Notes under the pieces: model-generated
What the model saw: the letters and a program-made list of their open reading frames with translations, nothing else
What the model was told of the DNA's origin: nothing
Databases searched by the model: none
Part shown: piece by piece, positions 9,321-18,498 of the stretch
How positions within the stretch are numbered: position 1 is the first letter of the stretch
Layout: each line of letters begins with the position of its first letter
Translations under genes and position numbers: made by a program
Assembly: GCA_965222125.1 (NCBI GenBank)
Contig: CBDCTC010000005.1
Coordinates: forward strand, 124,001 to 188,000
Reading direction: 5' to 3'
Source of the DNA: CAZENU01 sp965222125
GTDB lineage: Bacteria > Chloroflexota > Dehalococcoidia > Lucifugimonadales > CAZENU01
DNA length: 64,000 bases

Positions 9321-9349
9321 TTGACCCTCCAACGGCCATAGCCTAGAAT
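9321..9349 (+). promoter_or_regulatory. sigma70-like promoter upstream of the O-antigen ligase-like gene
   Basis: TTGACC (9321-9326), a 17-bp spacer and TAGAAT (9344-9349). A start near 9356 would give a leader of about 70 nt before the ATG at 9430. Confidence 0.55.
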
Positions 9350-9429
9350 CGGCGGGCCCGGAAGCTCAGGCCGCGACCGCTTCCCGACGTCCAACCCTTC
9401 CCTCACTCTCACGGCGTAACTCTAAGCAA

Positions 9430-11649
9430 ATGGAACGCGCGCTCGTCACCACCACCAGAGTCCTGATCGGACTCGTTCTTCTGACGCCGCTGGTCGTGAT
9501 GTCCGACCCGCTCCCGCGGACGTTCTTCCCGTTTGTCGTGGGGAAAGCCCTTTACGCCCGGACAATGATCGAGCTGGCGTTGCTGGCCTGGGTGCTGCTG
9601 GCCATTCGAAGCCCCGCGTACCGACTCCCGCGATCGCGACTGGCGGGGCTCGTCGGGCTGTATCTGCTTGCCATGGTGCTAGCCACGGTCGTAAGCGTGA
9701 GCCCTCAGCGCAGTCTCTGGTCCAACTACGAGCGCATGATGGGGCTGTTCGACACGGCCCACTGGCTGCTGCTGATCGTTTTGATGGCGGCGATGTTCCA
9801 GTCGTGGGCGCAGTGGAGAGTCTTGCTCAACGTGAACCTCGCCGTCGGGACGACGATGGCGCTGTTGGGCTTATCGGAGCGGTTCGCCTTCGGGCCGGTG
9901 ATCGACACCTTCTCCTTCCTGGCCGGCCCTCGGGGCGCCCCGTCCGAGCGACTCGGCATCACGCTGGGCAACCCGACGTACGTCGGCGCCTATTTCCTGG
10001 TCAACTCGATCATCGTCGTAGGGATGCTCGGTTATTCTTACCTGCGGCCGCGCGATAGCTCGGCACCGAGGGCCGGCGGCAGGCGCCGTAGGCAGAGCAG
10101 GGGGGCGGCGGCCGACAGCGGGGTGTCGACGGAGGTCTTGCTACGCGTATTCTGGGCTCTGGCTGCGGTGCTCGGACTCACGATGATTCTCCTCAGCGGC
10201 ACGCGCGGCGCACTGTTCGGCCTGACGGCCGCGGTGGCCTGCTTCGTCGTCTCCTACATGCTGTGGGGCCGACTGCCCGTCATCAAATACGCATGCGCCG
10301 GGGTGGCGGTGCTCGGGCTGGTCCTGGCCGGCGGGCTCACGCTGGGGCGCGACACACCGGCCGTGGAGTCGCTGGCGAAGCGCAGCTTGATGGTCGAAAG
10401 GATCACCCGTATCGGGCTCGCCGACGCCAGCATCAGGGGACGCATAGAATCCACCAAACTGGGAATGCGCGGCGTCGTGGACAAACCGCTGACGGGGTGG
10501 GGGCCGGAGAACTTCGCCGTCGCCTACGATCGCTACCTGACGCCTGGGGTCCTGGCCAAGACGACCGAGTCGTTCGACCAAGCCCACAACAAGGTGGTTG
10601 AAGAGCTGACGACCAAGGGCGCCATCGGGTTCCTCGCGTACATGGCCATCTGGGTGTACGGGGCGTTCGTCCTGGTACGACGAGCCAGGGCGCAGGCGAC
10701 GCACGAACAGCTCTTCACCCTGGTCGTCGGGGCCGCCCTCGCGGGATACTTCGCGCAGAACCTCTTCCTGTTCGACACTCCGGGGACCATCGTCCAGTTC
10801 ATACTGCTGGTCGCGTTCGTGACCTATCTGGACTCGCCCCACGGCGCGCCGACCGCGCAGCCCACGGACCCGCGGGACGAACAGAGCGACCCGACCCGCC
10901 GGCTCGCGTCGCTCCCGGGCTACGCCTACTGGGGCCGTCTGCTGGCCGACGAGGACGACCGCGATGTTCGACCTGGCGCGCCAGTAGCTTCCGCGCGGCA
11001 GACGCGCGACCGTCGCCCGCGGCGGCTTGCGGACGAGGAGGTCGCCACCTCCTACCTCGTGACGGCGGGACTGCTGGCCGCGGTGACGATCGCCTTCATA
11101 TTTCTGACCAGCGTCCGTCCCTACGTAGCTGCCCAGGCGGCGTCCTCGTCGCTACAACCCGATATCGCGTGGCGCGAGAAGCTGGAGCTGCTCGACGACG
11201 CGTTCGACGCGTTTCCGCCGCTCGCCAACCATCCGATACTGTTCCAACATCGGTTCGGCACGCTGATCTCCAACTTGGGAGACCTGCGCGAAGGCGAAAT
11301 CGGCCCCTTGCTGACTGCTGCTCAACAGGTCGGCGACGCGGCGCTGGAACGGAACCCCAGAGAGTGGCGAATAATGCTGATATACGCCCAGCTGCACCAA
11401 CAGGTATTGCCCGTCCTGCCGACGCCCGACCCGACCCTGATCGTGCGGTCCAGGGAGCTGATCAACTCCGCTGCGCAGCACGCGCCGGCGCGAATCGAAG
11501 TGCAGTTGGCCAACGCGGCCCAGCATCTTTTCGAGGGCAACCCTGAGGGCGCAAAACGGGCTATCGACAAGTACCTGGAGAGTAACCCGAAGGCACGCGA
11601 CGCGTTCGCGCTCCTCCAGCGGCAGGTCGATGCCACCATGGGACAGTAG
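9430..11649 (+). CDS. O-antigen ligase/polymerase-like membrane protein (Wzy_C)
   Basis: This 739-residue polytopic membrane protein shows the O-antigen ligase hallmark: GWGPENFAVAY followed by DQAHNKVVEELTTKGAIGF in the large periplasmic-type loop. About 11-12 hydrophobic segments are visible, two of them after a charged insertion around residues 470-540. The last about 170 residues are soluble and helix-rich, like a TPR-type extension seen in some members. It likely polymerises or transfers the polysaccharide made by neighbouring enzymes. A good promoter lies 80 bp upstream. Confidence 0.85.
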   Translation: MERALVTTTRVLIGLVLLTPLVVMSDPLPRTFFPFVVGKALYARTMIELALLAWVLLAIRSPAYRLPRSRLAGLVGLYLLAMVLATVVSVSPQRSLWSNYERMMGLFDTAHWLLLIVLMAAMFQSWAQWRVLLNVNLAVGTTMALLGLSERFAFGPVIDTFSFLAGPRGAPSERLGITLGNPTYVGAYFLVNSIIVVGMLGYSYLRPRDSSAPRAGGRRRRQSRGAAADSGVSTEVLLRVFWALAAVLGLTMILLSGTRGALFGLTAAVACFVVSYMLWGRLPVIKYACAGVAVLGLVLAGGLTLGRDTPAVESLAKRSLMVERITRIGLADASIRGRIESTKLGMRGVVDKPLTGWGPENFAVAYDRYLTPGVLAKTTESFDQAHNKVVEELTTKGAIGFLAYMAIWVYGAFVLVRRARAQATHEQLFTLVVGAALAGYFAQNLFLFDTPGTIVQFILLVAFVTYLDSPHGAPTAQPTDPRDEQSDPTRRLASLPGYAYWGRLLADEDDRDVRPGAPVASARQTRDRRPRRLADEEVATSYLVTAGLLAAVTIAFIFLTSVRPYVAAQAASSSLQPDIAWREKLELLDDAFDAFPPLANHPILFQHRFGTLISNLGDLREGEIGPLLTAAQQVGDAALERNPREWRIMLIYAQLHQQVLPVLPTPDPTLIVRSRELINSAAQHAPARIEVQLANAAQHLFEGNPEGAKRAIDKYLESNPKARDAFALLQRQVDATMGQ

Positions 11650-11827
11650 GCCGCTTCCGAAGCGCGTTCGGCCTTACCCGAGGCTCTGACCGCGTCGCGC
11701 GGCACCTAACCAAAACGACAACCTCAGGCGCTCGCGTCCGTATCCGTACCTACGGACGCGGCACGCCGGCCGGTTTCCGAGCTCCCGCGGAGGACCGCCG
11801 ACCACGGCCCGACCGCGCCAATCGACC

Positions 11828-11857
11828 TTGACACCTCTGGCGGCGCGCCACTATATT
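11828..11857 (+). promoter_or_regulatory. near-consensus promoter for the MarR-EPS regulator
   Basis: TTGACA (11828-11833), an 18-bp spacer, TATATT (11852-11857). The ATG at 11865 lies 7 nt after the -10 box, implying a leaderless mRNA. Confidence 0.65.
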
Positions 11858-11864
11858 GGCGCCG

Positions 11865-12530
11865 ATGCGTTCTTCGAATGAACACATAGCCGGCCTTGAG
11901 GACGCCTCCTACAGGGAGCTCAGGCTCCTCGAGGAGGTCGACGGTCGCCCCGACGTCAGCCAGCGCCAGCTGGCCCGCAACCTCGGGGTCGCGCTCGGCG
12001 TGGCGAACCTGCTCGTGCGCACGATGGCCCGCAAGGGCTACATCAAGATGACGCACCTGAGCTGGAGGCGGTGGGTCTACGTCGTCACCCCGCGGGGAAT
12101 GGCCCGCAAGGTGCAGCTCACGCTGAGCTACGTCGACCGCTTCATCGGCCACTACAGGCGCGTACGTACGATCCTGTACGACGACCTGAGCGGACTTGCG
12201 CTCAACAAGGAGTCGCGGGTCGCCATCGTCGGGACCGACGAGCTGGCGGAGCTCGCCTACCTGGCGCTCAGGGACATCGGCGTGGACCACATCGAGGTCT
12301 TCTCCCGGGAACCGGAGCGCCCGACCTTCCTGGGCATGACCATTCGAGAGCTTGGCTCCATGAACGCCGAGTCCTACGCGAGCGTTGTGCTGGCCGTGTC
12401 GGGGACGGACGCCGTTGAGGACTACCGCGGCCGACTTCTGGGAGCGGGCCTGCCGTCTTCCCGGCTGGTCGAGCTCATGCGTCCGCGAAACGGCGGCCGG
12501 GCCGACGGCGGGCCGAGCGAGGACCGATAG
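11865..12530 (+). CDS. EPS-associated MarR-type winged-helix regulator with C-terminal Rossmann-like domain
   Basis: The N-terminal 100 residues match the EPS-associated MarR-type regulators: SQRQLARNLGVALGVANLLV recognition helices, then a KGYIKM..WRRWVYVVTPRGMARK wing. Those regulators are usually only about 100 aa; this protein has about 110 more residues that begin RVAIVGTDELAELAY, a nucleotide-binding-like beta-alpha-beta fold. I use the ATG at 11865 because it fits the promoter; a TTG at 11856 is also in frame. It precedes the dehydrogenase gene by 3 nt and probably controls the locus. Confidence 0.8.
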   Translation: MRSSNEHIAGLEDASYRELRLLEEVDGRPDVSQRQLARNLGVALGVANLLVRTMARKGYIKMTHLSWRRWVYVVTPRGMARKVQLTLSYVDRFIGHYRRVRTILYDDLSGLALNKESRVAIVGTDELAELAYLALRDIGVDHIEVFSREPERPTFLGMTIRELGSMNAESYASVVLAVSGTDAVEDYRGRLLGAGLPSSRLVELMRPRNGGRADGGPSEDR

Positions 12531-12533
12531 CTC

Positions 12534-13919
12534 GTGACCACAGGCGGGCGCGAGACGCAGGGGAGCAGAACAGACGCCGATCCCATCATCGCTGTGGTCG
12601 GCCTCGGCCGGGTCGGCCTGATCACCGCCGTGGGAATGGCAGAGCTGGGCTGGCAGGTGTTCGGCGCCGAAGCGAGCTCCGCCAAGGCCCAGACGATCCG
12701 GCAGGGAATCGTCCCGTTCTACGAGGAGGGGGTCGAGGAGCCGCTTCGGGCCCACCTCGCTTCCGCAAGGCTCAACGTCGAAAACAGCGTGTCGGCCGCA
12801 ATCGAGCGGGCCGACGTGGTATTCGTCTGCGTCGGGACCCCCGAGGGTATCGACAGCTCCGCCGACGTTTCGGAGCTGGGCAAAGTCGCCGCGGCGATAG
12901 GCGCGAGCCTGTACGGCTACAAGCTGGTGGTGCAGAAGAGCACCTGCCCGGTCAAGACGTCCGAGATGATCGAGCGCGTGGTCGCGGAGCATTCTGCAGC
13001 CAACGGCGGGACCGGGGAGGGCGGTTTCGACGTCGCCGTCAACCCCGAGTTCCTGCGGGAAGGCAGGGCAATGTACGACTTCCTGCATCCCACCAGGATC
13101 GTGCTCGGCGTAGAGAGCGATCGAGCGGCCTCGCTGCTCAGGCGGGTCTACAAGCCGCTGCTGGACAGGACGGGCCGCGACGCCGACTCGGCGGTCCTGG
13201 TCACGGACAGGGGCACTGCCGAGATCGTCAAGCACGCGGCCAACGCGTTCCTGGCGACCAAGATATCGTTCGCGAACATCGTCGCAGACCTGTGCGAGGC
13301 CACGGGGGCGAACATAGAGCACGTCACGCGCGCCCTGGGCATGGACCCGCGAATCGGGCCCTATCTCGGGGCCGGCATAGGCTACGGAGGCTCCTGCCTG
13401 CCGAAGGACGTGCACGCGTTCGCGTCGATCGCAGAGCGATTCGGGGTCGACTTTTCGCTGCTCGCGGAGGTCCGCAGGGCCAACTACCGCCGGGTCGACC
13501 GGTTTCTCGCGAAGGTGCGGGACGCGACGGCCTCGGTCGACGGCGGGACACTGGCGATCTGGGGCCTGGCGTTCAAGCCGGGCACCGACGACGTGCGGGA
13601 CGCGCCGAGCCTGAGAATCGTCGGCGCCCTCCTTGAGGAGGGCGCCGCGCTGCGCCTGTACGACCCCAGGGCGATGGACGAGTTCGCCGCCCACTTCCCG
13701 GCTTCAGACGCCGTCACGTACGCGTCGTCGCCGGAGGACGCGGCGGACGGCGCCGACGCCCTGCTGGTACTCACGGAATGGCCCGAATTCCTCGACGTGG
13801 ACCTCGCGGAGGCCAGGGACCAGATGAGGGCGCCGGTGATCGTCGACGGCCGGAACATGCTGGACCCGCACCGCGTCCGAGCGCTCGGCTTCAGGTACGA
13901 GAGCGTGGGCCGTCCCTGA
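12534..13919 (+). CDS. UDP-glucose/GDP-mannose dehydrogenase family
   Basis: The protein oxidises a nucleotide sugar twice, to the uronic acid. The three domains are visible: GLGRVGLITAVGMAELG at the N-terminus, a central FLREG segment and the active-site GGSCLPKD with its nucleophilic Cys, and a C-terminal domain containing GLAFKPGTDDVRDAPS. At 461 aa it is of normal length for UDP-glucose 6-dehydrogenases; UDP-ManNAc dehydrogenases look similar, so the substrate is open. The start is a GTG 3 nt after the regulator stop, which suggests co-translation. Confidence 0.88.
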   Translation: MTTGGRETQGSRTDADPIIAVVGLGRVGLITAVGMAELGWQVFGAEASSAKAQTIRQGIVPFYEEGVEEPLRAHLASARLNVENSVSAAIERADVVFVCVGTPEGIDSSADVSELGKVAAAIGASLYGYKLVVQKSTCPVKTSEMIERVVAEHSAANGGTGEGGFDVAVNPEFLREGRAMYDFLHPTRIVLGVESDRAASLLRRVYKPLLDRTGRDADSAVLVTDRGTAEIVKHAANAFLATKISFANIVADLCEATGANIEHVTRALGMDPRIGPYLGAGIGYGGSCLPKDVHAFASIAERFGVDFSLLAEVRRANYRRVDRFLAKVRDATASVDGGTLAIWGLAFKPGTDDVRDAPSLRIVGALLEEGAALRLYDPRAMDEFAAHFPASDAVTYASSPEDAADGADALLVLTEWPEFLDVDLAEARDQMRAPVIVDGRNMLDPHRVRALGFRYESVGRP

Positions 13920-13970
13920 GCCGGGTACGCTCCCGTCGACCACAGCCGCACCGCCCGAGCCGCGTCCGCA

Positions 13971-15221
13971 TCATTCGAGAGCGCGGCCGTCCATCCCTCC
14001 GCGCTGCCAGATGTCGGGCATCGCGGCCTTCCTGCCGCTGACCACCTCGTCGTAGATGGTGTTTGTTCGCGACGCGACGACGCGCCAGTCGAAGACATCC
14101 TCGGCGAGGCGGCGGGACTGGCGGCGCATCCGGTCCAGCTTGTCGCGGTCCTGGAGGATGGAATCGAGGGTTCGTGCGAGATCGGCGCTGTCTCCTCTAC
14201 TGAACAGCTCGCCGTTTTCGTATTCGGACATCCGGGCGACGTAGTAGGGGTTGGTATGTACGATGGCGAGGCCGGACGACATGGCCTCTATCGTCGCGAT
14301 ACCCGGATCGCCGGGCCAGACGCCTATGTCCGCGGCGGACAGATAGGCGGGCAGGTCGGCATTCGGCACGTGTCCGGTCACCGTCACCATTTCGCGGTGA
14401 CGGTCTTCGACGAGGGACAGCGGACTGCCTTCCAGCCCGTCCGTGGTCGGGCCTATGATCAGCAGGCGGGCGTCGTGCTTGTCGGCGATAAGGCCCCACG
14501 CGGACACCAGCACGTCAACGTCCTTGCCCGGGCGAATGCGTCCGGAGAAGGCGATCACCGGCGCGTCGGGCGGGATAGCCAGCCGCGCCCTGGTCTCCGC
14601 CCTCGCGTCGGCGTCGTATCGGAAGGTGTGCGTATCCGCGCCCAGGGTCGAATGGGCCATGCGGTCGTACGGGACTCCGAGCTCGTTGTGCAACACCGCT
14701 TCGCTGTCGGGCATCAGGGGGATGTGGCGGCCGATGGCGGAGTCGAATCGCGGCAATACGCCGCGCCGGAACAGGGAGCGGTAGTACGTCCGCTTCGCGA
14801 GGTGGTAGGGCCTGAGATTGAAGTAGCACAGGTGGTTGTCCACCACCGTCGGGAGGTCGAGCGAGCGGGCCGTCACCAACGCCTGGACGAAGAGCGCGCC
14901 TATCGGGCCGTGCACGTGCAGGATGTCCGGGCGAATCCGGTGCAGGGCGTCCTTGAGGCCCCGCAGCGCGATCTGGGAGCCCTTTCTCGCCCGTAAGCCC
15001 ACTCTCAGCCGGTGAATGACGACGCCCCTGAACTCGTACTCGACCGGGGCTGCGCTCCCGTCGGGGAGGACGGCGTCCGGCGTCTGCGGCCGCTCACCGG
15101 GCGGCAGGACCGAGGTCACGAGCGAGACCTCCGCGCCCGCCAGGACCTGGAAGTGCGGGAGGTGGTTCTCCTCGTACCCAAACCCCTCGCGGTACGACCC
15201 GATGACGTGTGCTACGCGCAC
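13971..15221 (-). CDS. glycosyltransferase family 4
   Basis: This 416-residue GT-B enzyme has an N-terminal acceptor domain (VIGSYREGFGYEENHLPH) and a C-terminal GT1 domain with FSGRIRPGKDVDVLV and the donor-binding GIATIEAMSSGLAIV segment containing the E-x7-E-type region. It transfers a sugar from an activated donor during polysaccharide assembly; neither donor nor linkage can be predicted. It converges with the dehydrogenase gene (52-nt gap) and lies downstream of three other minus-strand glycosyltransferase genes. Confidence 0.87.
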   Translation of the reverse strand: MRVAHVIGSYREGFGYEENHLPHFQVLAGAEVSLVTSVLPPGERPQTPDAVLPDGSAAPVEYEFRGVVIHRLRVGLRARKGSQIALRGLKDALHRIRPDILHVHGPIGALFVQALVTARSLDLPTVVDNHLCYFNLRPYHLAKRTYYRSLFRRGVLPRFDSAIGRHIPLMPDSEAVLHNELGVPYDRMAHSTLGADTHTFRYDADARAETRARLAIPPDAPVIAFSGRIRPGKDVDVLVSAWGLIADKHDARLLIIGPTTDGLEGSPLSLVEDRHREMVTVTGHVPNADLPAYLSAADIGVWPGDPGIATIEAMSSGLAIVHTNPYYVARMSEYENGELFSRGDSADLARTLDSILQDRDKLDRMRRQSRRLAEDVFDWRVVASRTNTIYDEVVSGRKAAMPDIWQRGGMDGRALE

Positions 15222-15308
15222 GAAGGCACGCTCACCTTGCCCGACTCGGTGGCGGCCCTGGTTGCAACACCCGGTTCGGGAGGTCGGTGTGATGGACTGC
15301 TTCGGAGG

Positions 15309-16370
15309 TCATGATGGTGCACCAGGCCGGGGATAGATTCCAACCTTCGCGGGAATGACGGAGGTCTGGGATTCGGGCGGTCGCCATTCGTTGCGCTCCA
15401 TGATGCGCTTCCATTCGGGTTTTGCGGCGCTGAGCTTCCACTCAGGGCCGCAATGCGGTCCGCCCGACGCCCGTAGCTCGTCCAGCCATTCGGGCGGTAT
15501 TCCGTTGTCCCGTTCCTCGAAGTGGTCGCGCACGTCGGGATGGCTGCTCGGGAGCTTGTAGTGCAGGAAGAACAGCTCCCGTTCGTTGAAGTCGCACCTC
15601 CGTCCGAGCGATATGAAGCGGTGCACCATGACGTACCACGTTCTGCTGGGCTTGCAGATGTACTTGGGCGCGGCCCAAGGGGGATTGCGAAAGGTGAGGG
15701 TGGTCTCGGTGACGTACCTTTCCAGGTGGTCGAATCTGGAGGTCATCTCCCGGGGGTGGATCATGCCCCCGTCATACCCGCCCGCTTCCAGATTTCGAGC
15801 TATCTCAGGTAGCGCTTGGTCCGACACCAAGAACTCGTCGATGTCCATGAAGACCATCCAGTCCACGGTCGGCCCGAAGCGCTCGAGAGCGTCGTTCTGG
15901 GCCTCGACTTGTGCGTACCGGATGCGGCCTTCGGCGTCGGTGGGCTGCCACGGGACGATATGGACGTTGGGGACCTCGCGCCGAATGTGGTCCAGCACGT
16001 CCGCTATTTTGTCATCGGACAACGCGACGATGTCGTCGTAGGGGATTCCGTACTTGTTCTTCCTGTTCGGCGCAAAAAGGAGCCTCGATACGCCCTTGTC
16101 ATATCCGTAGCTCCCGGAGTTGTCGTAAAGAAAGAAGTGCTCGACCCCCAGGTACTTGTGGTACAGGACCCATTCCTTGAGGAAGAGGACATTCTCCTTT
16201 GCGACAAATACCGTGTGGATGCCAACGGCAGGAGCGGCGGGGTCCCGCTTGGCGATACGATGTGCAAGCCGCCTGAGCACCCACATTGGGTACCCAACCA
16301 CTACGCGGGCGGTTCGATAGAGGAGGTTTGCCAGCATGGGAGGGGATGTAGCGGGTTGTCGAAGGGCCAT
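15309..16370 (-). CDS. glycosyltransferase family 92/GT2-like, C-terminus built from a repeat
   Basis: The protein has the GT92-type (DUF23-like) pattern: KNEN-like KENVLFLKEWVLYHKYLGV, HFFLYDNSG, and the metal-binding FMDIDEFL. The domain is common in polysaccharide loci. Start choice is uncertain: the ATG at 16370 avoids overlap with the next gene; a GTG at 16448 would overlap it by 40 nt. The last about 17 residues (SVIPAKVGIYPRPGAPS) are encoded by a dispersed palindromic repeat, so the original stop was probably replaced when the repeat landed here. Confidence 0.8.
   Translation of the reverse strand: MALRQPATSPPMLANLLYRTARVVVGYPMWVLRRLAHRIAKRDPAAPAVGIHTVFVAKENVLFLKEWVLYHKYLGVEHFFLYDNSGSYGYDKGVSRLLFAPNRKNKYGIPYDDIVALSDDKIADVLDHIRREVPNVHIVPWQPTDAEGRIRYAQVEAQNDALERFGPTVDWMVFMDIDEFLVSDQALPEIARNLEAGGYDGGMIHPREMTSRFDHLERYVTETTLTFRNPPWAAPKYICKPSRTWYVMVHRFISLGRRCDFNERELFFLHYKLPSSHPDVRDHFEERDNGIPPEWLDELRASGGPHCGPEWKLSAAKPEWKRIMERNEWRPPESQTSVIPAKVGIYPRPGAPS
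15334..15362. repeat. dispersed palindromic repeat, one copy
   Basis: Contains the GATTCCAACCTTCGCGGGAATGAC core of the repeat family whose translation reads VIPAKAGI/HSRxGGN. Related copies occur at 25800-25905 and 34117-34190. Confidence 0.7.
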
Positions 16371-16408
16371 GCCCGCCAAGAGCCTGAGAATCAACGAAAG
16401 AGCTCCGA

Positions 16409-17338
16409 TCAAGGGTTCCACCTCCAGGTCCGTCGGACGCGCCCCCACAGCAGTGCGCCGATCGAGTCGACGTTCCTAATAGTAGCCCTCAGGGTGCCGA
16501 GCGTGTCCACGGTGAGCGCTTTCGAGTACGCCCGCGCCGCGCCGCGCATATTGCCGCATTTCATTTCCGCAATGGCCAGCACCCTGAGAAGCCGAGCGAA
16601 CGTCGAGGGACGTTCGACCAGCTCTCGTTCGAATCTGCGCATGAAGGACTTGAGAGACTCGACCCTATCGGGCGCACCCGGTCGCTGTGCCGAACGCACG
16701 TGCCTCCCTTCGTGCATCAGCATGAGGACATCTCGGACGCCCGCACCGTGCCACTGCATGGAGAGGCGGGCCACGAAGTCCAGGTCATTGGCGACCGCTA
16801 GGGTTTCGTCGAAGCCACCGATTCCGCGTGCGGCCTTCGCGCGGACCAGGTACGCCGAAGTGGGAGCGGGCAGATCCCAGCCCAGTATGTCTTCCGAAAT
16901 GTCCCCCGACATGACGCTGCGTCCGCCGGCGCGCCGCACACCATTGGCCACGTCTACATAGTCGAACCACGTATACACGAGGCCCACTCGCGGATCGGAT
17001 GCGTCGAGCGTACGCACCTGGCGCAGGAGCTTCGTTTCAACCCACTCGTCGTCGTCATCGAGAAAGGCTATGTATTCTCCGCGCGCGAGGCGGATACCCG
17101 TGTTTATGGCGGCGGACTGGCCCATATTGTCGGCGTGCCGAACGACCCGAATCCGGGAGTCCACGAAGGTCCGTATCACGTCAGGAGTATCGTCCGTGGA
17201 ACAATCGTCCACGACGATCAGCTCGTAGTTCTCGTAAGTCTGGGCCAGGACGCTGCGGATCGCGCGGGGCAGCAGTGCGGCGCGGTTATGCGTGGTGATC
17301 ACTACGCTTACTTTGGGGTTGGAGGCTGCTTTCGACAT
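16409..17338 (-). CDS. glycosyltransferase family 2
   Basis: This GT-A glycosyltransferase begins with KVSVVITTHNRAALLPRAI and has the two nucleotide/metal motifs VVDDCSTDDTPD and FLDDDDEW. The start at 17338 (MSKAASNPK) places the first beta strand as usual; an in-frame ATG at 17392 would overlap the upstream gene. It is closely similar in layout to the neighbouring GT2 (17349-18317), and the two look like an old tandem duplication. Donor and acceptor unknown. Confidence 0.88.
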   Translation of the reverse strand: MSKAASNPKVSVVITTHNRAALLPRAIRSVLAQTYENYELIVVDDCSTDDTPDVIRTFVDSRIRVVRHADNMGQSAAINTGIRLARGEYIAFLDDDDEWVETKLLRQVRTLDASDPRVGLVYTWFDYVDVANGVRRAGGRSVMSGDISEDILGWDLPAPTSAYLVRAKAARGIGGFDETLAVANDLDFVARLSMQWHGAGVRDVLMLMHEGRHVRSAQRPGAPDRVESLKSFMRRFERELVERPSTFARLLRVLAIAEMKCGNMRGAARAYSKALTVDTLGTLRATIRNVDSIGALLWGRVRRTWRWNP

Positions 17339-17348
17339 GGTTTCTCGA

Positions 17349-18317
17349 CTACGGCCTGTGGCGAACCTGCTCCGTGCGGCCTCGATCAGCACGCCCGGAA
17401 CGAGTTCGCAGGACGCGGACGAATATCTTCGCGGTAAGTCCGCGGTTCCTGAGAAGCGCGCGGCTTACGCCCAGTGGGTCGAGCCTGAAGGCGGACGCAG
17501 CCGCCGCCAGGGCCGCGCGCCGGTTGCCGAGCATCATCTCGACACCGGCCAAGCGACGAAGCACGGCGGCACGAGCGCGGGGGCGTTCGCTCAGGTCACC
17601 GGCGAACTTTGCCATGTGGCTTCGCAGGAAGTCGGCCGCGGCGGACAAGTTCTTAGGGTTGTCCTCCCCCATGCGTTCGTAATCGTGGCCGAAATGGGCC
17701 CTGGCCACAACCTCAGGAAGGACAGCCGCATGGTACCGCTGAGAGATCCGGCAGATAAGGTCGATGTCGTTATGTCTCAGCAGACTCTCGTCCATCCCAC
17801 CAACCTCGTTTGCGACCGATGACCTTATCAGCAAGACGATAGTCGGGCCGGGAATGCTCAACGAGAGAGCGCGCTCGAATATGTCCCCCTCTACAGTGTT
17901 ACGGTAGGCGGGTATCACATGGCCGCTGGAATCGTCGACCCGGTCCATCCAGCCGTAAACCAGCGCCACTTCAGGGGAGGCCGCGTCAAGCAGCGCGACC
18001 TGTCCTTCCAGCTTCCGCGGCAGCCACTCGTCATCGTCGTCGAGGAAGCCGACGTAGTCCCCGCTGGCGTGTTCGATTCCGGTGTTGATCGCGGCGGACT
18101 GCCCCCTGTTCCGATTGTGCCTGAACGACCGTATGCGCGAGTCGGAGAACCCGGCTATCACGGCCGGCGTGTCGTCGGAAGAGCAGTCGTCGACGATGAT
18201 GATCTCGTAGCCCCCGTAGGTCTGCGCCAGCACGCTGCCGATGGCGCGCGGCAGTAGGTCCGCACGATTGTGCGTGGGGACTATCACGCTGACCTCGGGG
18301 TTCTCAAGTTCGGCCAT
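17349..18317 (-). CDS. glycosyltransferase family 2
   Basis: This GT-A enzyme has EVSVIVPTHNRADLLPRAIG, VVDDCSSDDTPAVI-like and FLDDDDEWLP motifs. I place the start at the ATG at 18317 (MAELENPE), preceded by AAGGA at good spacing. The much longer frame to 18518 adds a basic, low-complexity 67-residue N-terminus unlike any GT2. It sits 10 nt upstream of the next GT2 gene and shares its architecture, including the TYxxYEIIxVDD segment, so the pair is likely paralogous. Confidence 0.88.
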   Translation of the reverse strand: MAELENPEVSVIVPTHNRADLLPRAIGSVLAQTYGGYEIIIVDDCSSDDTPAVIAGFSDSRIRSFRHNRNRGQSAAINTGIEHASGDYVGFLDDDDEWLPRKLEGQVALLDAASPEVALVYGWMDRVDDSSGHVIPAYRNTVEGDIFERALSLSIPGPTIVLLIRSSVANEVGGMDESLLRHNDIDLICRISQRYHAAVLPEVVARAHFGHDYERMGEDNPKNLSAAADFLRSHMAKFAGDLSERPRARAAVLRRLAGVEMMLGNRRAALAAAASAFRLDPLGVSRALLRNRGLTAKIFVRVLRTRSGRADRGRTEQVRHRP

Positions 18318-18498
18318 TCTCGTCCTTCGCGCGCGCGCCGCGCATTTCGCACAGGACTCTGGCGCACGCCAAATGATGGAGTACGGGTAGGATGCGGTCA
18401 AGCCCGGCTCGGGCGGTGCCAGTCTCGGTTCCGAACAACTGGACCGTGCGTCGGCATGGATTTTTGAACCCTGAACCCGTAAGCTACCGCTACCTCTC

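Noticed and set aside
11724..13694. Long minus-strand open frame opposite the regulator and dehydrogenase genes
   Set aside because: It is a GC-rich antisense shadow with low-complexity Arg/Gly/Pro/Ala translation; the plus strand encodes recognisable domains.
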